Source: Streptomyces sp. 6-11-2 | Lineage (GTDB): Bacteria; Actinomycetota; Actinomycetes; Streptomycetales; Streptomycetaceae | Assembly: GCF_006540305.1 (NCBI RefSeq) | Contig: NZ_BJOR01000002.1 | Coordinates: 496,001 to 560,000 of the forward strand | DNA: 64,000 nucleotides | Direction of reading: 5' to 3' | Shown: piece by piece, positions 43,467 to 52,253 of the stretch | Layout of the letters: every line of letters starts with the position of its first letter | Numbering within the stretch: position 1 is the stretch's first letter | The notes under the pieces: model-generated | Told to the model about the DNA's origin: nothing | The model's database searches: none | The model's input: only the letters and a program-made list of their open reading frames with translations | Program-made: the position numbers and the translations under genes

Positions 43467-44696
43467 ATGTCCCGTCAGGCGCCCTGGAGCCGTCCCGAGC
43501 TCCGGGCGCCGCTCGGCTGGTGGCAGAAGCAGGCTGCCTCCCACAAGGATGGCCTCTGCGCCCTGGTGCTCGCCGTGCTGGCGTTCGTACCGACTCTGTC
43601 GAAGATCGGGGCGCAGATCGGCGATCTGCCCGAGCGGCCGGCCAGCGCACTGGGCCTCGGGCTGACCCTGGCCCAGACCCTGCCGCTGGCGGCACGCCGC
43701 CGGTGGCCCGCGGGCACTCTGACCGTCGTCGCCTGCGCGTTCGCCGTGCACCAGGCGCTGGGCTTCGCGACGACGTTCGGGAGCCTGGGGTTGTATCTCG
43801 CCGTGTACTCGGCCGGGGCCCACCAGGTCCGCTTCCGCCTTCGTTCGGCTGCCGTGGCGAGCGCGGCCTACGCCGGACTGGCCGTCGTCCTGGAGCGCCT
43901 CGGCTCACCGCAGGGCGTCCCTGACTATCTCGCGTTCTATCTGGCTCTGGCCGTGGTCTGGCTGGTGGGGAGCACTGTGCGCACGAGGCGGGCTGAAGAG
44001 GCGGAGCGACGGCGGCTGGCCGCCGAGGTGGCCACGGCCGCAGAGCGGGCTCGGATCGCCCGTGAGTTGCACGATGTGGTCACCCACCATGTGACGGCGA
44101 TGGTGGTCCAGGCAGACGCGGCGCAGTTCCTGCTCACGTCCGCGCCACAGCGGGCCGGCGAGGGACTGTCGGCCGTCAGCGACACCGGCCGCCGGGCGCT
44201 GACGGAGCTGCGGTATCTGCTCGGCGTGCTGGAGGCGACCGGCGATTCCTCGGCCGCCGACCGGGCACGTGCGGACCGGGCCCCCACGCTGGGACGGGTG
44301 GGAGACCTGGTGGAACAGGCCCGCAGCGCGGGTCAGCCGGTGGAGTTCAGCGAGCAGGGTGAGCGGCGTCCGCAGCCGCTGGAGGTGGAGCTGGCCGCGT
44401 ACCGCGTGGTGCAGGAGGCGCTCACCAACGCGATGAAGCACGCGGCTGGGCAGCCGACAAGGGTCCGGGTCCGGCACGGCGAGGAACGCATCGAGATAGG
44501 GGTGACCACCGACGGCTCCGACGACTCACCGACGGCCGCACCGGTCACGCGGAAGCCGAGCCCGGCGGGCGGACGAGGGCTGGCCGGGCTGCGTGCACGG
44601 GTGCGGATGGTCGATGGTGAACTGGAGGCCGAACCCCGGCCCGAGGGCGGGTTCGAGCTCCGCGCCACGATTCCGTCCAAGCCCGTTCAGGAGTGA
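43467..44696 (+). CDS. NarL-type sensor histidine kinase
   Basis: ATG 43467 after GGAGGAAACGAGAAGTG; 409 aa. Four to six TM helices lie in residues 30-170. HisKA_3: ERARIARELHDVVTHHVTAMVVQADAAQFLL. HATPase: VVQEALTNAMKHAAGQPTRVRVRHG, with a G2 region GGRGLAGLRARVRMVDGELEAEP. The G1 region (TTDGSDDSPTAAP) departs from the usual DNGxG, so ATP binding may be weak. Its stop overlaps the response regulator start (GTGA). Confidence 0.93.
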   Translation: MSRQAPWSRPELRAPLGWWQKQAASHKDGLCALVLAVLAFVPTLSKIGAQIGDLPERPASALGLGLTLAQTLPLAARRRWPAGTLTVVACAFAVHQALGFATTFGSLGLYLAVYSAGAHQVRFRLRSAAVASAAYAGLAVVLERLGSPQGVPDYLAFYLALAVVWLVGSTVRTRRAEEAERRRLAAEVATAAERARIARELHDVVTHHVTAMVVQADAAQFLLTSAPQRAGEGLSAVSDTGRRALTELRYLLGVLEATGDSSAADRARADRAPTLGRVGDLVEQARSAGQPVEFSEQGERRPQPLEVELAAYRVVQEALTNAMKHAAGQPTRVRVRHGEERIEIGVTTDGSDDSPTAAPVTRKPSPAGGRGLAGLRARVRMVDGELEAEPRPEGGFELRATIPSKPVQE

Positions 44697-45403
44697 TCCC
44701 TGTGCCCCCCGTGAGCGATGCGCCGCCGCCGATTCGTGTACTCGTCTGCGACGACCAGGCACTGGTGCGGACCGGCTACGTCACCATCTTCTCCGCGCAG
44801 CCCGACATGGAGGTCGTCGGGGAGGCCGAGAACGGGCACGAGGCAGTGGAGGCCGCACGGCGGCTGCGCCCCGACGTGGTCGTGATGGACATCCGGATGC
44901 CGCTGCTCGACGGCATCCAGGCGACCCGGCAACTGGCCGGTCCCGATGCCGAGTCCGCGCCGAAGGTGCTGGTCGTCACTACGTTCAACGTCGACGCCTA
45001 TGTCTACGACGCGCTGCGGGCCGGAGCCAGCGGCTTCCTCCTCAAGGACGCGCCTCCGGCCGCTCTGGTGAGCGGCATCAGGACGGTCGCCGCGGGCGAG
45101 GCCCTGCTGGCGCCCGCCGTCACGCGCCACCTCATCGGCCACTTCGCCGAACATCTGCGTCCTGCCGACACCACCCGGTCGGCCAGGGAAGACGTCGTAC
45201 GCGCGCTGACTCCGCGCGAACTGGAGGTACTCGAGTCCATCAGCGAGGGCCTGTCGAACGCGGAGATCGCCGCGCAGTTGTTCATCACCCCCGAGACGGT
45301 CAAGACGTATGTGTCGCGCATCCTGACGAAACTCGGCCTGCGCGACCGGGTCCAGGCGGTCGTCCTCGCCTACCGGGTCGGGCTCGTGTCCGGCACCGGC
45401 TGA
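44693..45403 (+). CDS. LuxR/NarL-family response regulator
   Basis: 236 aa. Receiver: IRVLVCDDQALVRTGYVTIF (acidic pair), phospho-Asp in VVVMDIRMPLLDG, T/K switch in LVVTTFNVD and FLLKDAPP. LuxR HTH: LTPRELEVLESISEGLSNAEIAAQLFITPETVKTYVSRILTKLGLRDRVQAVVLAYRVGL. Start GTG 44693 overlaps the kinase stop by 4 nt; a second GTG follows at 44702. Confidence 0.95.
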   Translation: MIPVPPVSDAPPPIRVLVCDDQALVRTGYVTIFSAQPDMEVVGEAENGHEAVEAARRLRPDVVVMDIRMPLLDGIQATRQLAGPDAESAPKVLVVTTFNVDAYVYDALRAGASGFLLKDAPPAALVSGIRTVAAGEALLAPAVTRHLIGHFAEHLRPADTTRSAREDVVRALTPRELEVLESISEGLSNAEIAAQLFITPETVKTYVSRILTKLGLRDRVQAVVLAYRVGLVSGTG

Positions 45404-45676
45404 AGCGGCGCCGGGCGTGGACGGACATCACGTGGTCCGTGCCGCGAGCGGACCGGCGGTGCCGCCCCGCCTTCACAGTCCTCGACGAGGCCGTCGAGCA
45501 CCGCGGCCCTTCCTCACCGCCTTCATGGAGGCCGTGAGCACCGGTACGCCGCGGCCGCCTGCTCACCCCGCCCCGCAACCCCGCGTCGGCGCGCGACCGC
45601 CGGGGTGGCGGTGGTGGTCATGCGCTCTCTCTCAAGGTGGCCTCGCGGATCAGGTCCGCGGCAAGCAGGACGAGGC

Positions 45677-45781
45677 TCAGCCGGGCGTGCCGATGCCGCG
45701 TCCGCCGTCGTCGGCGTGGGCGGTGGCAGGGACGGTGGCGGCCAGGACCACGGCTGCGGCCGATGCCACACACCTCAGCAT
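45677..45781 (-). pseudogene. Secreted protein N-terminus, truncated
   Basis: The ATG overlaps the stop of the upstream lipoprotein gene (ATGCTGA). A signal peptide MLRCVASAAAVVLAATVPATAHA leads to DDGGRGIGTPG and a stop after 34 residues. In related Streptomyces loci this position holds a longer secreted Cys-containing protein, so the 3' part is probably lost; the following 45404-45676 holds no gene. Confidence 0.5.
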
Positions 45782-46344
45782 GGCCGGTTGCCCTGCGGGG
45801 TGAAGTCGGTAATCATCCACCGGCCGTTCCACCGCTCCGCCGCCGCGGTAGCGAGGTAGCGCAGCGGCTGGGCGGTCGGGAGCGGGATCCCTTTCTTCGC
45901 CCGCGTGTCGTAGGTCTGGTACTTCGACAGATCGATGTAGTCCGACAGGGTCGCCTTCGGTGTCTGAGCCTTCATGTCGAGGCCGGTCACCTTCGGGTCA
46001 TGGCGGACCTCGCCCCGGACCACCGTTCCGGCCTCCTTCATTCGGGCCAAGTCCAGGCGGGTCTGTCCCAGAGCGTCCAGGGTGGCGTACCGCGCCAGGT
46101 CCGTGCCCTTCTCGGATCCCGTGCGGTACGCCTTCGCCTCAGCCGCCGTCATTCCCCGGTACGCCTTCAGCGCCGCCTGCGGATCCGGCGTCACCGAGGC
46201 AGTCGGCGCCGCGGTGGTGCCGCCGCTCGCGGTGGGTGAGCCGGCCTTGCTGTCGCCGCCGCTACCGCTGCCGCAGCCGGTGACGGCCATACCCAGCAGC
46301 AGAGTTGCGCACAGCGTGCGCATCCTGCGCAGTCGTTCTCGCAT
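45775..46344 (-). CDS. Lipoprotein with helical NTF2-like region
   Basis: 189 aa from ATG 46344, preceded by AGGGGGACTTG. Signal MRERLRRMRTLCATLLLGMAVTGCGSG with lipobox AVTGC. Ser/Gly/Thr linker, then PQAALKAYRGMTAAEAKAYRTG, LARYATLDALGQTRLDLARMKEAGTVVRGEVRHDPKVTGLDM and a C-terminal AAAERWNGRWMITDFTPQG, like SnoaL/NTF2 surface lipoproteins. It is translationally coupled to the short secreted gene. The TGCGCA cluster starts within its 5' end and continues upstream. Confidence 0.85.
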   Translation of the reverse strand: MRERLRRMRTLCATLLLGMAVTGCGSGSGGDSKAGSPTASGGTTAAPTASVTPDPQAALKAYRGMTAAEAKAYRTGSEKGTDLARYATLDALGQTRLDLARMKEAGTVVRGEVRHDPKVTGLDMKAQTPKATLSDYIDLSKYQTYDTRAKKGIPLPTAQPLRYLATAAAERWNGRWMITDFTPQGNRPC

Positions 46345-46710
46345 CAAGTCCCCCTGCAGCGTGCATTCCAGTGATCGCCGCCGTAGCCGCTTGCGCACGC
46401 AACGTCACAGTCGGAACTGGGCCATTGCGCAACCCCAACCACCGCTCCCACCACCCCAACCATGACGGCCCAGACCCCGACCACAGACCCGACCACAGCA
46501 GGCCAGCGCCTTGCGCAACCCGTCCGGCCGGAAATGCGCAGCCACGCCAGAGCAGCACGACGGCATGAATGCGCAAACCCGACACTCGTTGCGCAGCGAA
46601 TCCAGCACGTCCTGTCTGCGGGCGTACGCAGGCAGGCAACCGGAGCCGAGCTCTAATCAAACAGGTGAACCGGTTCCCGTACGGCACCCGACCACGGGCG
46701 CGGGTGCGCA
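46306..46710. repeat. Nine TGCGCA palindromes in 405 bp
   Basis: TGCGCA at 46306, 46326, 46392, 46426, 46512, 46535, 46570, 46590 and 46705, several as TTGCGCAAC. Three CCCGACCACAG copies (about 46476, 46488, 46899) accompany them. The 46345-47020 interval contains no intact gene. Confidence 0.65.
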
Positions 46711-47020
46711 ACGTCCCCATCCTGGCGGCACCACTGGTCGGGCCATCTCCAAGGTGGCCCGTCCGAACCCGTATGGCGCCCCGTCCAGGACCGGCAGCAC
46801 GGTCGGCGGGAGCCAGTCCCTGCTGCAGACGCCCCGCGCAGCCGGTGCACACCGCCCGCCCTGGGCCAACCAAAGCTCCCCAAAGCCCGCCCCTGGCCCC
46901 GACCACAGCAGAGCAGGGCACCCTGTGCAGGCAGGGGGTGGGGGTGAACCGTCAAGGGGGACCTTTGGACTTTGACAGGTCCAAGCGCCGACCGATGCAG
47001 GCGTGGGCGACCGGCTCGCC

Positions 47021-47347
47021 CTACAACACCTCCACCGCCACCGCCGTCGCGGCCGACGCCAGCCACACCACGACGACGGCGAATACCAACTGGATGTACC
47101 CCCAGTCGCCGACGCCCGGCACCCACAAACCCCCACGCTTGCGCAGTGTGGCCCACCGGTCCAGATTCGGATGGAAGCAGAGGTACACCGTCGCCGCCGT
47201 GCCGATGAGCAGTCCAGCAAGAACCGCGAGCACGTCCGGCAGCGGTGCGTACAGCACCGCGACAGCGGCAACGGCCGCACCGCCGAGCAGCCAGTGCCCA
47301 ACCACCCAGAGCACCAAGCGCCTCGCGTCCTTCTCGTCGAGTATCAC
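47021..47347 (-). CDS. Small membrane protein, 108 aa
   Basis: GTG 47347 (MILDEKDARRLVLWVVGHW). Four hydrophobic helices: LLGGAAVAAVAVLYAPL, VLAVLAGLLIGTAATVYLCF and LVFAVVVVWLASAATAVAV, plus the first. No recognised family. It begins 1 nt after the stop of the frameshifted gene upstream, indicating a former operon. Confidence 0.6.
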   Translation of the reverse strand: MILDEKDARRLVLWVVGHWLLGGAAVAAVAVLYAPLPDVLAVLAGLLIGTAATVYLCFHPNLDRWATLRKRGGLWVPGVGDWGYIQLVFAVVVVWLASAATAVAVEVL

Positions 47348-47348
47348 G

Positions 47349-47714
47349 TCACCTCACCGTCCCCCTGCGACCTCCACCAGCTCCTGCGCTCCCATCGCCG
47401 ACCCCGGTAGGACGTCGGCCGCGGCAGCGCAGCAGCACCCGCGCCCCGTCCGCCATCTCCTCCAACCGCCCGGAAACCAGCCCTAATTCCGCACTCGTCG
47501 CCAGCAGCTGGCGCGACGGCAGCATCCGCACGGTACAACTGCAGAGACACATGTGGGCCTCGTCCACCCAGCACTCTCCGGATCCGGCGCGCCCACCGGT
47601 TTCAGCGCCATCGCCGTCGCGTCCGCGATGCGGTCGTCTGTGTCGACACGGCCCCAACACCGCTTGGACCTCGACGTCGTCGGTGGCCAGGTCGCCAAGG
47701 TCGACACGGGACAT
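47349..47714 (-). pseudogene. Small gene with compensating frameshifts
   Basis: One frame gives MSRVDLGDLATDDVEVQAVLG, the next RVDTDDRIADATAMALKPVGAPDPESA, then the first frame again DEAHMCLCSCTVRMLPSRQLLATSAELGLVSGRLEEMADGARVLLR. Read together they make one protein-like sequence of about 110 aa. Either two indels occurred or the base calls are wrong. Product not recognised. Confidence 0.4.
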
Positions 47715-47844
47715 GGACCAGCGTGAGCACCGTGTCCTGTTACACCCATAGAGTTGTGCCCCGAGTCGGGGAAGCGTCGGGGTGCAGCAGAAAGCCCCGC
47801 CCATCCGCCATGGGAAGGGCGGACGAGCGGGGCCGTCGTGGGGC

Positions 47845-48963
47845 CTACCAGTGGATGCTCTGGCCCTCCGCGGTTACGCGGACCGTGGCCTCCTCCACCG
47901 CCGGTGTACTGGCGGCATGCCAGCGGCCGAGATGCTCCTCAACCGCATCCCAGACAGGAACAGGCCCGTCCTGCCGGACGATCAAGCGGCCGTCCTCTTC
48001 GTGGAGCGCGGCCCATGAGCCGGTCGCGACGTCGATCAGCACGTCCTCGTTGTGCCGGCCCTGCTGCAGTTTCAGGTGCTGAGCAGTCGGCACGGCGAAC
48101 TGTGCGACGAAGCGGGTCGTCCAGTCGTTCAGGACGTCGGCGCCGATGATGGCCTCGCGCTCCTTGCCTGCGCTGAGGTCTGGGAGCAGGCCGAGCGGGG
48201 GCGGCAGATGAGGCCGGGCGAGCATGAAGCTCACCTGCCCGTCCAGCACTGGCCCAGACGCCGTGCCGTCCTCGTGAACCGTCAGGCGAACCAGCTCTGA
48301 CGCGTTGAGCCAGCCGCCGATGGTCGTCAGGATTAGTCCCCCGGGCCGGGTCTGTTCGAGCCAGGCCGCAGGCACGGCGCGTACGCCGCAGGTGGCAATG
48401 ATCCGGTCGTACGGTGCGCCTTCGTCATCGCCGAGGAGGCCGTCACCGGTGAGGAGGTTGGGGAGCGTGCCGAGCCGGCCGAGAGCTTCCCGAGCCCGCT
48501 GGGCCACTTCTTCGTCGTACTCGATCGAGGTGACGTAGCCGTCACCCAGGCGCGCGCAGAGCACCGCGGTCGAGTAGCCGGTGCCGGTGCCGATTTCCAG
48601 CACCTGCATCTCCGGCTCCACGTGGAGATCCTCGAGCATGCGCAGCACGAGGGAGGGGAGCGTGCTGGAACTGGTCGGCTGCCGCATGATCTCGCCTCGG
48701 ATGTCCGTCGGTTTGATCGTGCCCGCGATCTGGGTCACCAGGGATTCGTCGGCGTAGCAGCCCGGAAGCCAGTCGTCCCCGCCCTCCAGAACAGGGGACC
48801 AGGCGGAGGGCGATGTGCCAGGCACCGGGCGGAAGAACCCTCCCCGAAGGAACTCGTGCCTGGGCACTGTCTCAGCGGCGTGCTTCCAGGGTTCGGTGCG
48901 CAGGGAGCCGCTGGCCGTCATGCTGTCGATGAGCTGCCGGTGGAGCTGTTCTTGGACGCTCAC
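47845..48963 (-). CDS. PIMT-like O-methyltransferase of graspetide cluster
   Basis: GTG 48963 (VSVQEQLHRQLIDSM) overlaps the ATP-grasp stop; 372 aa. The N-terminal two-thirds is a protein-L-isoaspartate methyltransferase fold: ISSSTLPSLVLRMLEDLH-like stretch (TSSSTLPSLVLRMLEDL), motif I MQVLEIGTGTGYSTAVL, YDRIIATCGVRAVPAAWLEQTRPGGLILTTI. A ~150-residue C-terminal extension is typical of RiPP-cluster homologues. In fuscimiditide biosynthesis the equivalent enzyme methylates a core Asp, which then cyclises to aspartimide. The same step is inferred here. Confidence 0.9.
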   Translation of the reverse strand: MSVQEQLHRQLIDSMTASGSLRTEPWKHAAETVPRHEFLRGGFFRPVPGTSPSAWSPVLEGGDDWLPGCYADESLVTQIAGTIKPTDIRGEIMRQPTSSSTLPSLVLRMLEDLHVEPEMQVLEIGTGTGYSTAVLCARLGDGYVTSIEYDEEVAQRAREALGRLGTLPNLLTGDGLLGDDEGAPYDRIIATCGVRAVPAAWLEQTRPGGLILTTIGGWLNASELVRLTVHEDGTASGPVLDGQVSFMLARPHLPPPLGLLPDLSAGKEREAIIGADVLNDWTTRFVAQFAVPTAQHLKLQQGRHNEDVLIDVATGSWAALHEEDGRLIVRQDGPVPVWDAVEEHLGRWHAASTPAVEEATVRVTAEGQSIHW

Positions 48964-49907
48964 GGCTTCCCTTCCAGTAGGTCGGCCAGGGCTGCGCACA
49001 TCGGCAGGCCGGTTGCGGTCTCCAGCCAGTACCACTGGCCGGACGGATTGCATTCCAGGAACCACCATCGCCCGTCGGTGTCCACCGCGAAGTCGAAAGC
49101 GCCGAAGAGGAGCCCGAAGTGGTCCATGTACTCGTGGAGCGCCAACTCGATCTTCGGTGGTGGTGCCACGGGGGTGTAGCTCAGGCGGTCGTAGTTGGTC
49201 CGCCAGTCCAGGAGGTCGGAGTCGATCCGGACGCAGAACGTACGGGGTCCGATGACGGTCACGCGGATGTCTGCCGTTTTCGGCACGCGTTTTTGGAACA
49301 GGTGCACGGTGCCAGCCACGCTGTCGTCGATGTCCTCGGCGGCCACCTCGGCGACCTTGACGACGGAGGAGACATCGTCGACCCGATACACGGGGTTGTG
49401 CAGAGGCTTGTAGATCACCGGGCCGTTCCGCTTGATGAAGGCCCTGGCGGCGTCGGGGTTGGACGTGATGAGTGTGGGCGGCACCAGGAGGCCGGCCTGC
49501 ACTGCCACGGCGAGGCCGGACGGCTTGAATTCCGCGTCGCCGATGTAGTGCGGATGGTTCACATACAGGCAGTCGGGTAGCGACGCGATCACGCCTCCGA
49601 GGCCGTAACGTGCCTGGGCGATGGCGAACCGCGCGCCCTGCTCGTCAAGGTGTGGGAAGGCGAAGCCGGTCGGCCGACGGTAGTAGAGCGCGCGGACGTT
49701 GGCCAGGTCGGCAGTGCGCGAAGGGGTGTCGATGCGCCCCTGGATGCCGTCCTGGGTGATCTCTGCCTCCACCGACAGTGATGCGGGAAAGTCCCCCGAG
49801 TCGAACCGCACGACAGGGATGCCCCGGCCGTGCAGCTCGCCGATCACCACGTCGGCGGTGGGGTCGTACAGGCTGGTGACGACCAGCACCGGACGCGGGT
49901 CATTCAT
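48960..49907 (-). CDS. tgmB: ATP-grasp graspetide ligase (TgmB-type)
   Basis: 315 aa. Pre-ATP-grasp domain VLVVTSLYDPTADVVIGELHGRGIPVVRFDSGDFP...VRALYYRRPTGF (the YYRRP motif is typical of MvdD/TgmB). ATP-grasp: NGPVIYKPLHNP, VHLFQKRVPKTADIRVTVIGPRTFCVRIDS and GAFDFAVDTDGRWWFLECNPSGQWYWLE with the metal-binding E and N. It forms ester or amide links between Asp/Glu and Thr/Ser/Lys side chains of the precursor. 4-nt overlaps on both sides (ATGA with the precursor, GTGA with the methyltransferase). Confidence 0.95.
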   Translation of the reverse strand: MNDPRPVLVVTSLYDPTADVVIGELHGRGIPVVRFDSGDFPASLSVEAEITQDGIQGRIDTPSRTADLANVRALYYRRPTGFAFPHLDEQGARFAIAQARYGLGGVIASLPDCLYVNHPHYIGDAEFKPSGLAVAVQAGLLVPPTLITSNPDAARAFIKRNGPVIYKPLHNPVYRVDDVSSVVKVAEVAAEDIDDSVAGTVHLFQKRVPKTADIRVTVIGPRTFCVRIDSDLLDWRTNYDRLSYTPVAPPPKIELALHEYMDHFGLLFGAFDFAVDTDGRWWFLECNPSGQWYWLETATGLPMCAALADLLEGKP

Positions 49908-50197
49908 TGGTCGCCGTCGCTCCCCGTGTCGCTGTCCTGGGTGGAGCCGTTGCCGTCAGGGCTGGTCCCCGTGGTCGGGGAAGTACCGGTGCTGGTGCCG
50001 TGACCGGGCATTTCTAGGACCTGACCGGCTCCGTTGTAGAACACGGTGGTCTGGGTGGCCGGGTCGAGTTCGGCGCGCGCGTAGCCGGGAGCCATCGTCG
50101 GGTACGGCGCCATGCGGCTGATCCCCCACGGGGTCGGCGTGGGGTTGCCTTGCGGAACCGCGGGGCTGGTGGGCAGACGATCGGAGTGGACGAACAT
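49904..50197 (-). CDS. tgmA: Graspetide precursor peptide (TgmA-type)
   Basis: 97 aa from ATG 50197 after GAGGAG. The leader carries the TgmA signature PWGISRMAPYP (residues 23-33) and AELDPATQTTVFY. The core begins after GHG at residue ~67: a Thr/Ser/Gly half (TSTGTSPTTGTSPDG) then an acidic half (NGSTQDSDTGSDGDQ) with D81, D88, D90, D94 and D96. The two Asp-Gly steps (81-82, 94-95) are natural aspartimide candidates for the PIMT-like enzyme. It is the first gene of the three-gene overlapping operon. Confidence 0.92.
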   Translation of the reverse strand: MFVHSDRLPTSPAVPQGNPTPTPWGISRMAPYPTMAPGYARAELDPATQTTVFYNGAGQVLEMPGHGTSTGTSPTTGTSPDGNGSTQDSDTGSDGDQ

Positions 50198-50470
50198 CAC
50201 GTCTCCTCATTTGTCGCAGTGTGGGCCTCGTCCAAATGACGGGTCGGTTGTGTGGTGGGGTGAGCGGGCCCGTTGCAGAGGTGGAGCAGGGGTGACTCCT
50301 CGGGCCCGCCCTTCGCCGGCCGCCTGTCCTTGAAGCTGGCCGGCCGGCGTGTCTGGGCCCCGGCGCGGGGAGTCACTGAGTTACGGGGGAGAACACGGAG
50401 GCAGGTCCGCGCCGGGGAGTTGGACCGCCCGGGGGCCTCGGCCAGGGGCATCCGGGCCACCGGGCGGGGT

Positions 50471-51178
50471 CTATGCGGCCGCGGACAGTGCGCGCAGCAG
50501 CTCGTCCAGGTCCACGACCCGAAAGGAACCCAGCCGCCGCACGAGCTGCGACGCGAGGAACGTGGACAGGTTCGGATGCCCGTACGGCAAGGGTGCATCA
50601 GGCTGGTCTACGACGTGGACGCCCCCGTCGCCGTACCCGTAGATGACGCCGTGCACCCCGTACAGGGGCGCGCTCTGGGCCAGGAAGACCATGGGCCGGC
50701 CATCGAGGTGCGGGCAGAGCCGGACGGCGGCGCGGACGTGCCGGGCGCATACCGGCGGCTGGTTCGTCAGGACCGGCACGTGCTCGGTGTTCACGGCGCC
50801 GGGCCCAGCGAGGAAGATGAACCCCAGCGGGGTCCGGGCGCGGCCCGCGCAGACCTGGCAGCGCATGGCCTGCATCGTCATCATCTGCCGGTAGGGGTGC
50901 ATCAGCCGCCATTGCGGCTTCCCGGTCGGCCGCTGATCGGCGTCCACGGGGTTGAAGGAGCAGCGCGCCCACAGGGTGCCGCGCAGGTCCCGGTCCTGGG
51001 GCTCCTCATCCGCGTAGTACAACCGGTACCGGCCCGCTCCCACGCTGGTCATGAGCAGGTTGTCCGGAGCGGCGGCCTCCCCCTCCCGCTGGATGACATA
51101 GGGGATCAGGCCCGGCTCGTTCGCAGTGCGCACGCGTTTCTCTCTCGTCTGTCGTGTGGTGGGGCGTACGGCGGTCAT
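50471..51178 (-). CDS. Cys-motif protein, 235 aa, unknown family
   Basis: Starts MTAVRPTTRQTREKRVRTAN; the ATG overlaps the DUF6415 stop by 4 nt. The middle has a zinc-binding-like pattern AMRCQVCAGRARTPLGFIFLAGP...PPVCARHVRAAVRLCPHL (CxxC...CxxH). C-terminal GHPNLSTFLASQLVRRLGSFRVVDLDELLRAL. Similar proteins recur next to DUF6415 and HATPase genes in Streptomyces, apparently as a regulatory module. The next gene downstream, the graspetide precursor, is 273 bp away. Confidence 0.7.
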   Translation of the reverse strand: MTAVRPTTRQTREKRVRTANEPGLIPYVIQREGEAAAPDNLLMTSVGAGRYRLYYADEEPQDRDLRGTLWARCSFNPVDADQRPTGKPQWRLMHPYRQMMTMQAMRCQVCAGRARTPLGFIFLAGPGAVNTEHVPVLTNQPPVCARHVRAAVRLCPHLDGRPMVFLAQSAPLYGVHGVIYGYGDGGVHVVDQPDAPLPYGHPNLSTFLASQLVRRLGSFRVVDLDELLRALSAAA

Positions 51179-51603
51179 GTCGCCTCCTTCAGGCAGCGGG
51201 TGGCCACCAGGCGCTCAAGCAGCTCGTTGACGGTCCAGCCCATCCGGCGGAGGTGCCCGACGGCCTTCCAGTGGTCGCCGGGCATGTCCTCGGTGCGCAG
51301 CGTGCGGGCCCGGTCGACGAGCCGGGCTGCGGTCTCGTCGCGCTGTTCCGCTTCCGCGGCGACGGCGATGGTCACCAGCTGCATCAGGTGGCCGCGCAGG
51401 CGCTGCGCGAGCTCGTCGACGTATTCCTCGGCCGGTATGCAGTCGTCCAGAACGGCGCCCACATCGTCCAGGAGGGCGTCGCCGTCGAACGCCTGCCACT
51501 TGCGGACTTTCTGTAAGACCGTCGCAAGGGCGTCGCTGTCCAATGGTGGCGTCCACGGCGGAACAGGACGCGTGAAGCGCGGGACGGCGCCGGCCGCGGT
51601 CAC
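51175..51603 (-). CDS. DUF6415 family protein
   Basis: GTG 51603 overlaps the HATPase stop. 142 aa, helical: LDSDALATVLQKVRKWQAFD, DDCIPAEEYVDELAQRLRGHLMQLVTIAVAAEAEQRDETAARLVDRARTLRTEDMPGDHWKAVGHLRRMGWTVNELLERL. The pattern of helices and the RxRTLRTEDMPGDHW-type segment match DUF6415, a Streptomyces family often annotated with natural-product clusters. Function unknown. Confidence 0.75.
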   Translation of the reverse strand: MTAAGAVPRFTRPVPPWTPPLDSDALATVLQKVRKWQAFDGDALLDDVGAVLDDCIPAEEYVDELAQRLRGHLMQLVTIAVAAEAEQRDETAARLVDRARTLRTEDMPGDHWKAVGHLRRMGWTVNELLERLVATRCLKEAT

Positions 51604-52019
51604 GGCTGAACCTTGGGCAGGGTGAGGCGGCACCAGGTCGTGGCTCCTGCGTCGCTGGTCCCCCAGGCGCCGCCATGGGCGTTGGCGATGCACTCGACGA
51701 GGAAGAGCCCGCGACCGCGTTCCGCTTCGCTGCTGGCGTTGTGGACTGTCGGACCGCCGGGCATTTCGTCGTGCACGGAGATGCACAAGGAGCTGTCGCG
51801 GATGGCCATGGTGAAGGTGATCTGTGTTCCGCCGCTGTGCACGATGGCGTTGGTGACCAGCTCCGACACGATGAGTGTGGCGTCGTCGATGAGCTCAGTC
51901 AGACCGCAGTACCGCAGCCGGGCCGAGGCCACCCGGCGGGCCATCTGCACGCGACGGGCGTCGGCGTCGGCGATGCGGCGCCCGGCGCCGCATGGCGAGA
52001 CGCCGAAGCTGACGCTCAT
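51600..52019 (-). CDS. Anti-sigma-like HATPase
   Basis: 139 aa from ATG 52019 (MSVSFGVSPCGAGRRIADADARR). GHKL motifs: DATLIVSELVTNAIVHSGG (N box), ISVHDEMPGGP (G1) and ERGRGLFLVECIANAHGG (G2). First gene of the overlapping trio, divergent from the HTH/TPR regulator across a 234-bp gap. It could act as an anti-sigma or regulator-binding protein controlling the graspetide genes. Confidence 0.88.
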   Translation of the reverse strand: MSVSFGVSPCGAGRRIADADARRVQMARRVASARLRYCGLTELIDDATLIVSELVTNAIVHSGGTQITFTMAIRDSSLCISVHDEMPGGPTVHNASSEAERGRGLFLVECIANAHGGAWGTSDAGATTWCRLTLPKVQP

Positions 52020-52253
52020 CAGGTCGCGGGCCGGGAGTACCCGACCGGAACTCGGACGCTCGTGGCAGAGGTCGCCTGCTGGCGTGGCGGCGCCTCGTCT
52101 CAATAGTGGTGCGCTGGTCACCTCTGCTCCCAAGGCCGAGATCGTTCGTTTACTCGTAAGAGGTAATCGCGCGATCACTGTCTGCGGGTACCGTTGATGG
52201 CAGGTGGGACCGTGAACACCGTGAACGCCATGGAGCTGTCGGGAGTTGAGGAC

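Noticed and set aside
50273..51625. 450-aa plus-strand frame
   Set aside because: Antisense to the overlapping Cys-motif and DUF6415 genes.
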